Source: Sorangium aterium (lineage in GTDB: Bacteria; Myxococcota_A; Polyangia; Polyangiales; Polyangiaceae). Taken from it: a stretch of DNA of 64,000 bases. Numbering within the stretch: the stretch's first letter is position 1; the number at the start of each line of letters is the position of its first letter. The notes beneath the pieces were generated by a model that was not told where the DNA came from, ran no database searches, and worked only from the letters and a program-made list of their open reading frames with translations. Of the stretch, positions 27,758-38,134 are shown piece by piece. The translations under genes were made by a program, and so were the position numbers. Location of the stretch: the NCBI RefSeq assembly GCF_028368935.1, contig NZ_JAQNDK010000002.1, positions 434,001 through 498,000 on the forward strand, in the 5' to 3' direction.

Positions 27758-28990
27758 TCACCCGGTCGCGATCCGCCCGAGCGCCTCGTCGGCCGACAGC
27801 AGCACCTGCTCCCACTCGTCCAGCGCGTTGGGCCAGTGCGGCGAGAAGCGCAGCACGCCGTCCGGGATCGCGCAGGCGATCCCGAGGCGGGTGAGCTCGC
27901 GGTACAGCTCGACCACCGAGGCGCCGCCCGGCGGCCTCACCCCGAGCGAGCAGCCCCGCAGCGCCGGATCTGTCGGCCGGAGGCTCTCCCAACCGCGCTC
28001 CCGGAGCGCCTCCTCGAGCGGGTCGAGGAACCGGTTCGCGTGCTCGTGGATCCGCTCGACCCCGATCTGCAGGATCAGGTCCACCGCCGCCTCCAGCCCC
28101 GCGAAGCCCGCGGCGTTGAGGTTGCCGCCCTCGACGAAGTCGGCGCGCTGCCGGATCGGCCGGTCGTACCGGAGCTTGCCCGGGCCCTGGAGCAGGAAGC
28201 TCACGGCGTCCTCGTGGCTCAGCCAGCCCGCCACCGCGGGCCGCAGCGACGGCAGGCGCTCGCGGCGGATGTACAGGAAGCCCGTGCCCTCCAGCCCCAT
28301 CAGCCACTTGTGGCCGCCGCACGCGAGGTAATCGACCCCGGCCGCCTCGACGTCCACCGGCGTCGCGCCGATCGCCTGCACGGCGTCCACGCAGAGCTCG
28401 GCGCCGTGCGCGCGGCAGAGCGCGCCGATCTCCGCGAGCGGCATCCTGAGCCCCGTCTGGAACTGCACGGCGCTCACCGCGACGAGCCGCGCCCCGCGCT
28501 CGAGCTCGCCCTCCAGCCGGGCGAGGCCCGCGCCGCTGCCGTCCGCGAAGCCGCCGAGCGGCAGGAAGACGACCTCCAGGCCGAAGATCGCGGCCGCGCG
28601 CTGCCACGGGGTCACGTTGGCCGGGAACTCCCCCTCGAAGAGGATCACCCGGTCGCGCGGCCGCCAGGGGAAGCACAGCGCGATGTCCGTGAGCCCGCGC
28701 GTCGTGCTCTGGACCAGCGCGATGTCGTCACCTGCCGTCGCCGCGCCGATGAGCCGGCCGAGCTTCTCCCGCAGGCGGAGCCGCTGCGCGTGCCACGCCG
28801 GGTACGCGGCCGCCCCCTGCGCGGCGTAGTCGTCGAGCAGCGCCGTCATCGCGAGGCGCACCGGCCGCGACGGCGGCGAGATCCCCGCGTGGTTCACGTA
28901 GACGAGCGGCGCGAGGTGAGGGAACAGCCCGCGATCGCCGAGCTTCGCGGTGAACGCCCGATCCCTATCGATTTCGGCGGTGTGTCGCAT
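27758..28990 (-). CDS. Class V PLP-dependent aminotransferase/desulfurase-like enzyme
   Basis: 410 aa. Fold-type I class V features: [14 protein letters not shown] at the N-terminus, [12 protein letters not shown] cofactor loop, [15 protein letters not shown] (Asp/Gln of the cofactor site) and the Schiff-base Lys in [10 protein letters not shown]. It resembles isopenicillin-N-epimerase-like and cysteine-desulfurase-like enzymes, but no persulfide Cys loop was recognised, so an amino-group reaction is more likely than sulfur transfer. Its start overlaps the end of the YgiQ gene by 26 bp, so the two form an operon. Confidence 0.85.
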   Translation of the reverse strand: MRHTAEIDRDRAFTAKLGDRGLFPHLAPLVYVNHAGISPPSRPVRLAMTALLDDYAAQGAAAYPAWHAQRLRLREKLGRLIGAATAGDDIALVQSTTRGLTDIALCFPWRPRDRVILFEGEFPANVTPWQRAAAIFGLEVVFLPLGGFADGSGAGLARLEGELERGARLVAVSAVQFQTGLRMPLAEIGALCRAHGAELCVDAVQAIGATPVDVEAAGVDYLACGGHKWLMGLEGTGFLYIRRERLPSLRPAVAGWLSHEDAVSFLLQGPGKLRYDRPIRQRADFVEGGNLNAAGFAGLEAAVDLILQIGVERIHEHANRFLDPLEEALRERGWESLRPTDPALRGCSLGVRPPGGASVVELYRELTRLGIACAIPDGVLRFSPHWPNALDEWEQVLLSADEALGRIATG

Positions 28991-30911
28991 CGGCAGGCTT
29001 CCCCCGGCGCTCCCCGCGGACCTTGGCGAGGTAGCGCGGCGGCGCCCCCTTCCCGGCCGCCGGCGGCACGAGGCAGTGCGGCTTCGTGCCGATGAGATCC
29101 CCGCGGCCCGCCTTGATCAAGGCCTCCCGCGCCTCGTCGTGGTGCGCCGGGTCCCAGTAGAGGAGCAGCGCCTTCTGGAGCTTCTTCTCGCGCAGGTCCT
29201 TCGCCGTGTACACAGGCTCCCGCGTGAGCGGGTCGATCCCCGTGTGGTACATGCAGGCCGCCATCGACATCGGCGTCGGGATGAAATCCTGCACCTGGCG
29301 CGGCCTCATCCCGCTCTTCTTCAGGTAGATCGCGAGGTCGACCATGTCCCGCAGCGTCGAGCCGGGGTGCCCCGAGATGAAGTAGGGCACGAGGAACTGG
29401 TTCTTGCCGGCCTCCTCGCTCGCGCACCGGAACTGCTCGGCGAAGCGCTCGTAGCTCTCGATGCCCGGCTTCTTCATCTTGTCGAGCACGTCCTTCTTGT
29501 TGTGCTCCGGGGCGACCGAGAGCTGGCCGCCCGTGTGGTGCGCGGCGAGCTCCTCGATGAACTCGGGCGACCGCTCCGCGAGGTCGTAGCGCACGCCCGA
29601 GGCGATGAAGACCTTCTTGATCCCCTGCTCCTCGCGCACCGCCTTCATCAGCTTGAGCAGCGGGCCGTGGTCGGTGTTCAGGTTCTCGCAGACCTCGGGG
29701 AAGACGCACGAGAGCCGCCGGCAGGCGTTCTCGATCGCCTCGTCCTTGCACCGCATCTGGTACATGTTCGCGGTCGGCCCGCCGAGGTCGCTGAGCACGC
29801 CGCGGAAGCCGTCCATGCGCCGCAGCGCCCGCACCTCGCGCAGGATGCTGTCGGCCGAGCGCGACTGGATCACCCGGCCCTCGTGCTCGGTGATCGAGCA
29901 GAACGTGCAGCCGCCGAAGCAGCCGCGCATCGTGACGACCGAGTGCTTCACCGTCTCGTACGCGGGGATGGGCGCGTCGTACGACCAGTGCGGCACCCGC
30001 GTGAACGGCAGGTCGTAGAGCGCGTCCATCTGGCCCGTCTCCAGCGGGAACGCGGGCGGGTTGAAGTACACCGCCTCGGCGCCGTGCGCCTGGAGCAGCG
30101 GGCGGGCGTTGCCGGGGTTCGTCTCGAACTGGAAGGCGCGTGACATCTCCGCGAAGGCGCCCTTGTCCGCGGCGACCTCCTCGTAGCTCGGGAGGATCAC
30201 CGCCTTGCCGTCGGCGACGTAGCGGGAGCCCTCGATCTGCTCCCACTCGCCCTTGCGCAGGGGGACGGCGGTGCCCCTGACGTCGCGGATCGACCGGACG
30301 GGCTCGCCGCGCCGGAGGCGATCGGCGACCTCCCAGACGGCCTTCTCGCCCATGCCGAAGATGAGCATGTCGGCCTTGGCGTCGAGCAGGACCGAGCGGC
30401 GGACCTGGTCGGACCAGTAGTCGTAGTGGGCGATGCGCCGGAGCGACGCCTCGATGCCGCCGAGGACGATGGGGACGCCGGGGAACGCCTGGCGGCAGAG
30501 GTTCGCGTAGACGATCGAGGCCCGGTTGGGGCGGAGGCCCACCTGCCCGCCCGGCGAGTACTGGTCCTCGCTGCGCACCTTCTTCTGCGCGGTGAGCTTG
30601 TTCAGCATCGAGTCGAGGTTGCCGGCGGTGACCCCGACCATGAGCCGGGGCACCCCCATCCGCAGGAGGTCGCTCGTGTCCTGGTAGCCGGGCTGCGAGA
30701 CGATGCCGACCCGGAAGCCGCGCCCCTCGAGGAAGCGGCCGATGATCGCGGCGCCGAACGCCGGGTGGTCGACGTAGGCGTCGCCGTTGACGAGCAGGAT
30801 GTCGAGCGCCTCCCAGCCCCGGGCGCGCATCTCCTCCCGGGTCGTCGGCAGGAAGGCGGTCAGGTCCCGGGGGGCGGCGCCGGCGCTTCGGCGGAGCTGG
30901 GTGAGGGGCAC
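28965..30911 (-). CDS. YgiQ-family radical SAM protein
   Basis: 648 aa. The N-terminal half is a cobalamin-binding-like domain ([29 protein letters not shown]); the radical SAM core carries [12 protein letters not shown], the CxxxCxxC cluster motif. [18 protein letters not shown] and [14 protein letters not shown] are typical of YgiQ (UPF0313). The family is widespread and its reaction is still not settled. No domain is missing. The 3' end overlaps the class V enzyme gene by 26 bp. Confidence 0.93.
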   Translation of the reverse strand: MPLTQLRRSAGAAPRDLTAFLPTTREEMRARGWEALDILLVNGDAYVDHPAFGAAIIGRFLEGRGFRVGIVSQPGYQDTSDLLRMGVPRLMVGVTAGNLDSMLNKLTAQKKVRSEDQYSPGGQVGLRPNRASIVYANLCRQAFPGVPIVLGGIEASLRRIAHYDYWSDQVRRSVLLDAKADMLIFGMGEKAVWEVADRLRRGEPVRSIRDVRGTAVPLRKGEWEQIEGSRYVADGKAVILPSYEEVAADKGAFAEMSRAFQFETNPGNARPLLQAHGAEAVYFNPPAFPLETGQMDALYDLPFTRVPHWSYDAPIPAYETVKHSVVTMRGCFGGCTFCSITEHEGRVIQSRSADSILREVRALRRMDGFRGVLSDLGGPTANMYQMRCKDEAIENACRRLSCVFPEVCENLNTDHGPLLKLMKAVREEQGIKKVFIASGVRYDLAERSPEFIEELAAHHTGGQLSVAPEHNKKDVLDKMKKPGIESYERFAEQFRCASEEAGKNQFLVPYFISGHPGSTLRDMVDLAIYLKKSGMRPRQVQDFIPTPMSMAACMYHTGIDPLTREPVYTAKDLREKKLQKALLLYWDPAHHDEAREALIKAGRGDLIGTKPHCLVPPAAGKGAPPRYLAKVRGERRGKPADATHRRNR

Positions 30912-31307
30912 GGCGCCGTCACCCTACGGGCCGGAAGCGCGGGCGGCAAGGGGGCGGCCCCGGCGGGGGCGAGGGGACGGCGTGACGGCGTGACGGCGCC
31001 GGGGAGCCCCGCGGGGCCGCGGCCGAGGCCGGCGCGCGGGGGGCCGGCGGGAGGGCGCAGCCCGCGTTTTCCCGGGAGAAACGCACAAATTGCACGATAC
31101 CCGGCCAGCAGGTCACGGCTTCTGCTCACCGGCGCACCGGATCTCCGGACGCGACATGAGGGCTGCGCGCACCGCCGCGGGGAGCCGCGCGTTCCACACG
31201 GCGTCAGCCGCTGGCGAGGTCGTCAAAAAACGCTTCAAAACAAGGGGTTTTGGCGCGCGGGGGAGGGTTCCAAAACGACCCGGAAAGAGGGTTCGTAAAA
31301 ATAATAT
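30912..31307. other. Intergenic, 396 bp, AT-rich toward the sigma factor
   Basis: The last ~100 bases before the sigma-factor start are clearly poorer in G/C, with stretches such as caaaac-aagg-ggttttg (31235-31251, a 6-bp stem) and aaaaataatatg. This is a natural place for a promoter, perhaps autoregulated, but I could not fit a convincing -35/-10 pair. Confidence 0.4.
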
Positions 31308-32093
31308 GTGGAATCACGATCAGATGATGCCCTCCGCGCCAAACATCTCAGCTTCGCTGTGGTGCACGAGGTGGGCGTTCCCTTCCTTCGCGGGCTGCTC
31401 CGGGGCTTCGGCGTGGGGGCGAACGATCGCGAGGACGTGGTTTACGACGTCCTCCTCGCCGCTTACCGCAATCTGGAGACCTTCGACGCGAGCCGCCTGC
31501 TGCGCGCGTTGCAGGGGCGGCGCGACGAGGACGACTTCTTCGAGGACGACTTCGAGGACGAGGACCACGAGCCGGTGCCGCTCAGCGAGGTGCTCCCGTG
31601 GATCGGGGAGGGGCAGCCGCAGCCGCGGCGGGTGTGGGACTCGCTCTACCGGTGGCTCTACGGGATCGCGTGGCGGCAGGTCAGCCACTACCGCGACCGG
31701 GCGTATCGGCGCCGCGAGATCCCGGACGGCCTGCGGCTCATCGCCATCTCTGCCGGCGTCGACCGCCGGTCCCCTCTGGAGCAGCGGCTGGAGGCGATGG
31801 AGCGGGCCGAGGTGATCGACGCGCTGCTCGCCAGCCTCGACCCGCAGCGGCGGGTCATGCTGGTGATGCACGACATGCTGGAGATCCCGGTCGTGGACAT
31901 CGCCCGGGAGCTCCAGATCAACGAGAATACAGGGCAGAACCGGCTACGGCTGGCCCGGGAGGACTTCCGGGCGGCGGTGAAGCGGCTCGACCCGGAGCAG
32001 CGGAACGCGCTGCGCCTCGGCGACAGGCCGTTCGCCGCCGAGGCGACGACGCGCCGCCGGCCGGCCCCCCGGCGGCGCAGGCGGGGGACCTGA
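31308..32093 (+). CDS. ECF-like sigma factor with acidic insertion
   Basis: 261 aa, GTG start. Sigma region 2 is split: 2.1-2.2 (GVGANDREDVVYDVLLAAYR) and 2.3-2.4 (LYRWLYGIAWRQVSHYRDR, ~113-131) are separated by an insertion with a run of Asp/Glu at ~72-87. Region 4 follows (DALLASLDPQRRVMLVMHD, ARELQINENTGQNRLRLA). It should direct RNA polymerase to a small regulon. The C-terminus is Arg/Pro-rich. No anti-sigma gene is adjacent. The acidic insert could mask the DNA-binding face until a partner binds (inference). Confidence 0.8.
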   Translation: MESRSDDALRAKHLSFAVVHEVGVPFLRGLLRGFGVGANDREDVVYDVLLAAYRNLETFDASRLLRALQGRRDEDDFFEDDFEDEDHEPVPLSEVLPWIGEGQPQPRRVWDSLYRWLYGIAWRQVSHYRDRAYRRREIPDGLRLIAISAGVDRRSPLEQRLEAMERAEVIDALLASLDPQRRVMLVMHDMLEIPVVDIARELQINENTGQNRLRLAREDFRAAVKRLDPEQRNALRLGDRPFAAEATTRRRPAPRRRRRGT

Positions 32094-32120
32094 GCCGGCG
32101 CAGCGCGCCCTGGCCGCTCG

Positions 32121-33902
32121 TCAATAGGGGCACGCCAGCACCTCCGGCGCGCTCAGGCCATCGGTGCGCACGTCCGAGATGACGTTCTCTTCCGGATGGG
32201 AGAGCACCTGGGCGCCGGCCGGACCCGACAGCCAGCATTGCTGCTGGATGGATCGCGACTGCATCCCGCGCCAGGGCTCGCAGCGGGCCACCGCGCCGCC
32301 GTGGATCGTGACGTCGCTGGCCTCTATCCTGATACCGGGATAGGAGCCCGACGTGAAGCGCAGGGCATTGTCGAAGACGAGCAGGTTCTCCAGGATCACA
32401 TCCTCTACCCGGGTCGAGGTCGCGGGCAGCGTCGTCCGCGAGCTCACGAGCACGCCGTAGAGCGCGTTGCCCCAGGACCAGACGTCCAAGAACTCCACGC
32501 CGGCGCCAGCCTGCACGTGGACGCCATGGCCCCCGTTGTAAGCGAACTTGACCCTCTTGATCAGGATCCCCTTCGGACGTTCGTTCTCGAGGGGGCTCGC
32601 GAGCACGACGCCGGAGCCGCCGTTGTGATGAAAGTAGCTGTCCTTGACCACGACGTTGTACGGCACCGGGCTCGGGATCCCGGGCCCAGGGGAGATCTGG
32701 GTGGAGATCCAGATGCCATGCCCGCCGCTGACCGTGGTGGAGCCGTCGCCGGGATGGATCATGTTGTGGTGCACGTGGCAATTGCGCACGGTCACGTTGG
32801 CGGTGACGATCTTGATCCCGCTGGCGCTGACCGGGCCGTCGATGTTCCTGATCTCGCAGTTCTCCACGAGGATGGGCGGCGTGTCGTGGTACCCGGCGAT
32901 GGAGGACAGGTAGATGCCGCTCTTCGAGAAGCCATCCACGAGCACGTTGCGGATGACGCCCCCGGAGCCCCAGGTGAAGCCGATGCCCTCCAGGTTGCTC
33001 GGCTTGCAGGAAGGTAGCTGGGGAACGAGGGGCGAGTACCGCAGGATGACGTTCTCCACCTTGCAGTCCGAGCAGGTGTTCAGCTGGATGCCGCTGTTCG
33101 CCTTCGTGCGTGGCCCCTCCGTGATCGCGATCTGCAGATTGCGGATCCAGAGCCCCTGGACCGCGCTGATGATGGTCCCGTCCGGCTTGACGACCCTGGT
33201 GACCTGGATGGCCCCGGGGTACTGCTCCGGATTGCAGGGGATCGCCACGAGGGTCGCGGTGCTGGGATCGCCCGGGGGGGCCTCGGGAGACAGCTCCGGT
33301 CCCTCCAGGGTGAGCGCGTCATGGTGAGGCCGCAGCGGGGTGCGCAGCACGTAACGCCCGGCAGCGAAAGCCACGGTGCGCCTGCTGGCGCTCAGCGACG
33401 CCGCGCACTCGATGGCCGTCGCGATGCCCGGGCTGTCGTCGACGTTCGTGCTGCGGTCGACGGACGCGTCGGCGGAGAAGGGCCATTCCGCCGGCCTCGC
33501 CAGGTAGGGCAGGACGTCGACCACGCCGTCCGGGTCGACGGAGCCTGGCAGGCAGCAGCCTGCCCCGTCGCAAGCATTCAGGTCCTCGTGCAGCGTCCTC
33601 GTCCCCGGGCAAACGCGGCTTTCGGGGCAGAAAGGCCCCGTGCAGAGCGGCGATTGCGTCGCGTAACCGGGGCAAGCGATGCCGGTCGTCTGGTCTGCCA
33701 GGAAGGGCGGCTCGGTGTAGGGCTGATCGAGGCTGCAGAACCCCTGGGAGGACACGGCGCGCTCCTCCGGAGGAGGGTGATATCCCCAGCCCGCCTCGGA
33801 GCGGGCGGTGCTTTCCGGGGGCGGCGCCGCTCCGGCTGGAGCGGAGGCGAGCGCGAGCAGGACTCCGATCCAGATCTGCACAAACCGCTGATCCAATACC
33901 AC
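32121..33902 (-). CDS. Secreted right-handed beta-helix protein (pectate-lyase-like fold)
   Basis: 593 aa. A GTG at 33902 with an AGGAGG site five bases upstream is the best start; it gives a proper signal peptide (VLDQRFVQIWIGVLLALASA, cut near PAGA). A Cys-containing N-terminal region is followed from ~170 by beta-helix coils: LRTPLRPHHDALTLEG, GLWIRNLQIAITEG, VENVILRYSP, SGIKIVTANVTVRNCHVHHN, NVVVKDSYFHHNGGSGVVL. This fold is used by polysaccharide lyases and epimerases, but no lyase catalytic set is recognised, so the ligand is unknown. Extracellular location is likely. Confidence 0.75.
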   Translation of the reverse strand: MVLDQRFVQIWIGVLLALASAPAGAAPPPESTARSEAGWGYHPPPEERAVSSQGFCSLDQPYTEPPFLADQTTGIACPGYATQSPLCTGPFCPESRVCPGTRTLHEDLNACDGAGCCLPGSVDPDGVVDVLPYLARPAEWPFSADASVDRSTNVDDSPGIATAIECAASLSASRRTVAFAAGRYVLRTPLRPHHDALTLEGPELSPEAPPGDPSTATLVAIPCNPEQYPGAIQVTRVVKPDGTIISAVQGLWIRNLQIAITEGPRTKANSGIQLNTCSDCKVENVILRYSPLVPQLPSCKPSNLEGIGFTWGSGGVIRNVLVDGFSKSGIYLSSIAGYHDTPPILVENCEIRNIDGPVSASGIKIVTANVTVRNCHVHHNMIHPGDGSTTVSGGHGIWISTQISPGPGIPSPVPYNVVVKDSYFHHNGGSGVVLASPLENERPKGILIKRVKFAYNGGHGVHVQAGAGVEFLDVWSWGNALYGVLVSSRTTLPATSTRVEDVILENLLVFDNALRFTSGSYPGIRIEASDVTIHGGAVARCEPWRGMQSRSIQQQCWLSGPAGAQVLSHPEENVISDVRTDGLSAPEVLACPY

Positions 33903-34586
33903 ACATACCTCCTCTCGGACGAGGGTCGATCCGTCGATGTCAGTCACCACCAGGAGCAAGGAGCGAGCGCAGAAGTCGAGCGGAGCACCGCTGTGCCAGG
34001 GAGAGACTCACCTCTCCGGGGTCGCCGCGACGCGAGCACACAGACGTTCCTCCGCGTCCGGCCTGAGCGATTTTGATGAGCGGGCGCGCCGCGCGCGGCG
34101 CAGCGGCCCGCCCTGGCGGGCGCGGAGAGGGCACGTCAACGCCAGGGACGCTGGGGGCCGGGGCGCGCTGGCTCGCGGTCGACGGCTAGCGCGACAAACG
34201 GGTTGAAATCGCCAGCAAAGAGCAGGATTTCAAACCGCCAAGGCGCCAAGGACGCCAGGAGAGGGTTCTGTTCTTGGCGTCCTTGGCGCCTTGGCGGCTC
34301 ACTTCTCGCTCGATCGACGTGATCCGTGTTCTAGCGAGGCTGTCCGTGACAGTTACTTTCGAGAGCGAGTCGCCCGTCGCGCTGAACGCGCCGGAGGCAC
34401 CGCCGCACGCGCCCGCGGGGATGTGGTCGCGCCCACGATATGCCACGTGACTTGTCATGCTGAACGCCTCTGCGCAAGCGCCGTGTCCGAGCGCTTCGCG
34501 GCGTCCCGCCGAGGGCGATCGGGGGAGGAGAGCCCGCGACGGCCGGGCGAGTTTCGTGAAGGACGGGCGCGCGCCCCTGCTCGTGG
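33903..34586. other. Intergenic, 684 bp, with one long hairpin
   Basis: It contains the perfect family-A hairpin at 34235-34297. Apart from this, no gene, RNA or clear promoter was seen. Open frames crossing it are antisense extensions of the neighbouring permease region. Confidence 0.5.
34235..34297. repeat. Long perfect hairpin, repeat family A copy 1
   Basis: Two 23-base arms (34235-34257 and 34275-34297) are exact reverse complements, with a 17-base loop. The arm contains ccgccaaggcgccaaggac. Copies with the same core occur at 54303-54371 and 57611-57679. It lies between divergent-side ends of the beta-helix and permease genes and may act as a terminator or be a short non-autonomous mobile repeat. 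Confidence 0.92.
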
Positions 34587-36707
34587 TCACTCGTAGTGGA
34601 CCGACTCTGCCGCGTTGCTCCGCCCCGCGCTCCGCGCGGGATAGAGCGACGCGAAGAGCGCCACCGCCGTCGCGCCGAGCGCCGTGAACAGGCCGTACTC
34701 CGGCGGGATGCTGAGCTCGACCTCGAAGCTCGACACCGTGCGCAGCGCGCCGAGCGCCGCGGAGCCCAGCGGGATCCCGAGCAGCACGGCCAGCGCGCCG
34801 CCGAGCGCGCCCACCAGCGCGCCCTCCATCAGGACCATCCGGCGGACCTGCCCCGCCGTCATGCCGAGCACGCGGTGCAGCGCGAGCTCCCGGCGCCGCG
34901 CGTGCAGCGCCAGGACCATCTGGTTCGCCACGCCGATCGCCGCGAGCACGGTCGTGAAGCCGAGGATCATGTCGAAGATCACGAAGTCGCGGCCCGTCGC
35001 CTTCCGGCGTACGGCCTCGATCTCGGCCCCCGTCTGCATCCGGACGTCGCGCGCGCGCGGCACGTCGGCGAGGAGCTCGGCCCAGGGCGGCGTCGCAGGG
35101 CCGCCCCGCGCCGCCGCGGCGCCCGTCACCGGATCGGCGATCGCCACCGTGTGGCCGATCGCGGTCGCGTACGGGGAGATGACCGGGAAGTCGGACGCGT
35201 CGATGACCGCGTACGTGCGCAGGTTGCGGTACGCGCCGGCCGCGTGGACGTAGCCGAGCTCGTCCGTGATGCCGACGACCTCGAGGCGGCGCGCGCCGGC
35301 GCGGCCGCCCACCTCGAGCAGGTCGCCGGGGCCGACGCCGAAGCGGCGGGCCATCATCGTGGAGACGAGCGCCTTGCCCGGGCCGAAGCGGCGGGCGAGC
35401 GCGATCGGCTCGGCGCGGCCCGTGGCCTCGGCGAGCGCGAGGAGCTCGTCGGCGGGGACGGCGTAGGCGACGTTGGGCCACGGGGTGCGGCTCGAGAAGC
35501 GCGCCGCGACGAGGCGCTTCGGCAGGCGTGGGAGCAGGCGCTCGGCGTGGCCGAGCGGCTCGTCCGGGTAGAGGAACGCGTAGGGCGCGAGGGCGCGGCC
35601 GGCCCAGGCCGAGACCTCCTGCTTGAGCGCCGACGTGGCGATGTGCAGCGCGAGCAGGAGGGCGAACACCATCATCACGCCGCCGACGCTCCAGGCGAGC
35701 TCGTGGCCGCTGTGCTCGACCCGGCGCCGCAAGAGCAGCCGCTCGGCGGCCCAGCGGCGCGGCGCGAGGCGCACGGCGAGGGCGCCGAGGCGCGCGACGA
35801 GGTCCGGGACGAAGACGATGGCGGCCAGGAACGCCGCGCACGCGAGGCCCGCCTCGAGCACGAAGAAGGCGAACAGCGGGACGGACTCCCGGAAGAACGG
35901 GCGCAGCAGGCCGTAGACGAGCACCATGAAGGGCAGCGCGAGCAGCGTGACGCCGCGCATGCGCCGCCGCTGCTCGGCCCCGCCCTCGACGAAGCGCGGG
36001 CGCAGGGCGCGCGCGATGTCGAGGCGGAGCGCGTCGCGCACCGGGCGCAGCACGCCGAGCAGCGCGGTCAGGGCGCCGGTGCCGGAGACGAGCAGCATCG
36101 CGCCCCAGGGCAGGACGATGGCGTCGAGCGGGATGCGCGCGCGGCCCGTCGTCGTGATGCCCGCCTTCGCGGCGAGGTACGCGAGCGGGATCGATCCGAG
36201 CAGGCCGAGCGCCGCGCCGCCCACGCCGAGCAGCAGCGCCTCGAGGACGAAGACCGCCGCGACCTGCGGCGGCAGCGCGCCTGCGCTGCGCAGCAGGGCG
36301 ATCTCGCGGCGGCGGCGCTCGACGGCGACGTTGAAGGTGAAGAAGACGATGAGGGCGCCGACGAGGAACGCGGCGAGCGAGCCGAGGCGGATCGCGGACC
36401 GCATGATCTCGTAGTCCTCGTGGGTCTCTTCCTGGGCGTCCTCGGCGTCGATGGGCTGCCCGTCCGGGCGAAAGCCGCGCAGGGTGATGGTCTGATCGGT
36501 GAAGACGGGGAGGTCGGGGTTGGTGACGGCGCTCCTCGCCTCGACGGCGCGCGTCCCGACGTCGAGGATGAGGACGACGTTGACGGTGGCCGTGCCGAGG
36601 GCGACGCCGAGCACGGCGGCCATGGCGCCGAAGCGGTCGGCGCGCAGGTTGCGCAGGGCGAGGATCCGGACGAGCGGCTGGAAGAGGGCGCGGAGGAGGA
36701 GCAGCAT
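34587..36707 (-). CDS. ABC transporter permease, FtsX/MacB-like with two FtsX domains
   Basis: 706 aa. N-terminal TM helix (~28-48), a periplasmic part, then two FtsX-type groups of helices (~105-215 and ~585-700), each with the EIALLRSAGALP / ELALHRVLGMTAGQVRR box that touches the ATPase. This duplicated layout fits lipoprotein- or macrolide-type exporters rather than cell-division FtsX. The start follows the stop of the ATPase gene with no gap, so the two make one transporter in the inner membrane. Substrate unknown. Confidence 0.9.
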   Translation of the reverse strand: MLLLLRALFQPLVRILALRNLRADRFGAMAAVLGVALGTATVNVVLILDVGTRAVEARSAVTNPDLPVFTDQTITLRGFRPDGQPIDAEDAQEETHEDYEIMRSAIRLGSLAAFLVGALIVFFTFNVAVERRRREIALLRSAGALPPQVAAVFVLEALLLGVGGAALGLLGSIPLAYLAAKAGITTTGRARIPLDAIVLPWGAMLLVSGTGALTALLGVLRPVRDALRLDIARALRPRFVEGGAEQRRRMRGVTLLALPFMVLVYGLLRPFFRESVPLFAFFVLEAGLACAAFLAAIVFVPDLVARLGALAVRLAPRRWAAERLLLRRRVEHSGHELAWSVGGVMMVFALLLALHIATSALKQEVSAWAGRALAPYAFLYPDEPLGHAERLLPRLPKRLVAARFSSRTPWPNVAYAVPADELLALAEATGRAEPIALARRFGPGKALVSTMMARRFGVGPGDLLEVGGRAGARRLEVVGITDELGYVHAAGAYRNLRTYAVIDASDFPVISPYATAIGHTVAIADPVTGAAAARGGPATPPWAELLADVPRARDVRMQTGAEIEAVRRKATGRDFVIFDMILGFTTVLAAIGVANQMVLALHARRRELALHRVLGMTAGQVRRMVLMEGALVGALGGALAVLLGIPLGSAALGALRTVSSFEVELSIPPEYGLFTALGATAVALFASLYPARSAGRSNAAESVHYE

Positions 36708-37499
36708 TCAGATGCCGAGCTCTTTCAGCCGATCGTGGACGGCGGCCGAGGTGACGGCGGGGCCCGCGAGGGCGGCGTCGTGCAGGAGCAGGCCGTCGCG
36801 CATGAAGACGACGCGGTGGGCGCGGGCGGCGTCCTCGGCGTTGTGCGTGACGAGGAGCATGGCGCTGCCGGCGTCGCGGAGGGCGTCGGCGAGCAGCGCC
36901 ATGATGCGGCGGCCGGTCGCGACGTTGACGTTGCCTGTCGGCTCGTCGGCGAGCACGAGCGCGGGGCGGCGGACGAGGGCGCGGGCGATGGAGATGAGCT
37001 GCATCTCGCCGCCGGACATCTGCGAGGGCAGGTGCTCGGCGCGGGCGCGCATACCGACGCGATCGAGCATGCGCGACGCGGCGTCGTGGTCGGGCGCGGC
37101 GCCGTCGATGAGGTAGGGGAGGACGATGTTCTCGTAGCCGGTGAGGGTCGGGACGAGGTTGAAGAACTGGTAGACGATCCCGACGCGGCGGCGACGCAGG
37201 AGCGTCCGCCCGTGCTCGTCGAGGGCGGCCATGTCCTCGCCGAGCACGCGGATCTCGCCGCGATCGGGCGACTCGAGGCCCGCGACGCACGAGAGCAGCG
37301 TGCTCTTGCCGACGCCGGAGGGGCCCATGATCGCGCACATCTCGCCGGCGTGGATGTCGAGGTCGACGCCGCGGAGCACCTCGATGGGGGTCGCGCCGAG
37401 CGCGTGGGACTTGTGGAGGTTGCGGACGCGGAGGACGGCCTCGTCGGAGGCAGGGGTCGAGGGGGTGCTCATGGGCGTGCGCGGTGCCGGGCTCGTCAC
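36708..37499 (-). CDS. ABC transporter ATPase, LolD/MacB-like
   Basis: 263 aa. Complete nucleotide-binding domain: Walker A GPSGVGKST (~60-68), signature SQMSGGEMQ, Walker B LVLADEPTGNVN and a switch His in LLVTHNAEDA. The long, well-kept LNV-type loop after Walker B is typical of the LolD/FtsE/MacB group. It partners the two-domain permease encoded immediately downstream. The ATP-driven step probably works on a lipoprotein, lipid or peptide at the inner membrane (family knowledge). Confidence 0.93.
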   Translation of the reverse strand: MTSPAPRTPMSTPSTPASDEAVLRVRNLHKSHALGATPIEVLRGVDLDIHAGEMCAIMGPSGVGKSTLLSCVAGLESPDRGEIRVLGEDMAALDEHGRTLLRRRRVGIVYQFFNLVPTLTGYENIVLPYLIDGAAPDHDAASRMLDRVGMRARAEHLPSQMSGGEMQLISIARALVRRPALVLADEPTGNVNVATGRRIMALLADALRDAGSAMLLVTHNAEDAARAHRVVFMRDGLLLHDAALAGPAVTSAAVHDRLKELGI

Positions 37500-37556
37500 G
37501 TGCCGAGTGTCAGAACCTATTCTATCTGTGGTGTTCGGCGGTGCGCGTTCCTCCGC

Positions 37557-37898
37557 TCAGGGAGAGAACATTTCCTGAAGGACGGCCAGGATGCGCGTGA
37601 AGGTCGCCGGCGATATGCGACCAAGATGGCGGACGAGACGCTCCCGGTCGACGGTGCGAAGCTGATCGATGACGACGTGCCCGCTCTTGTTCGAGAAGCG
37701 GCACGCGACGCGAAACGGGTAAGGCTGCCCTCCCGTCGTGAGCGGCGCCACGATGACCGTGCGCAGATGCGCGTTGAGCTCGTCCGGCGAGACCACCACG
37801 CAGGGGCGCGTCTTCTGGATCTCGCTTCCGCGGGTCGGGTCCAGATCGATGAGGAAGACATCCCCGCGACGGACCGGTTTCACGCCTACCACTGCCAT
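37557..37898 (-). CDS. MazF/PemK-family toxin
   Basis: 113 aa from the ATG of MAVVGVKPVRRGDVFL; the longer open frame is not gene-like. The PemK/MazF fold is clear: RRGDVFLIDLDPTRGSEIQKTRPCVVVS, then TVIVAPLTT, VACRFSNKSGHVVIDQLRTVD and RHLGRISPATF. These are ribonucleases that cut mRNA. The catalytic Arg (near KTRPC) and Thr (PLTT) are kept. The start overlaps the antitoxin gene by 13 bp, the usual arrangement. Confidence 0.92.
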   Translation of the reverse strand: MAVVGVKPVRRGDVFLIDLDPTRGSEIQKTRPCVVVSPDELNAHLRTVIVAPLTTGGQPYPFRVACRFSNKSGHVVIDQLRTVDRERLVRHLGRISPATFTRILAVLQEMFSP

Positions 37899-38134
37899 TC
37901 GGCCTCGTCGAAGCGTGTCGGCGTGGGAGCGTCGAGCATCCGGTCGCCGTCCTCGGCGTGCGACTGCCGAGCGGCTTCCGCCCAGCCGCTTCGAGGCGAC
38001 TTTCGTGCGGCGATGATGATGGTATTGCCACGCACCTGGAGCTCGACCTCCTCGGTCAAGCCTGCTTGCTCGATGAGAGGCTTCGGGAGCCGGACTCCCT
38101 TGGAGTTGCCGATGCGGACTAGGCGGGTTTTCAT
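37886..38134 (-). CDS. MazE/AbrB-type antitoxin
   Basis: 82 aa. The first ~45 residues are a SpoVT-AbrB swapped-hairpin DNA-binding domain (RIGNSKGVRLPKPLIEQAGL, then VELQVRGNTIIIAARK). The acidic tail (EDGDRMLDAP, FDEAEWQW) fits the toxin-binding part. It should neutralise the downstream ribonuclease and repress the operon. A family-B hairpin lies upstream at 38334-38377. Confidence 0.9.
   Translation of the reverse strand: MKTRLVRIGNSKGVRLPKPLIEQAGLTEEVELQVRGNTIIIAARKSPRSGWAEAARQSHAEDGDRMLDAPTPTRFDEAEWQW

Noticed and set aside
34186-37338. 1050-residue minus-strand open frame
   Set aside because: Alternative frame of the permease and ATPase genes, extremely Arg-rich and repetitive.
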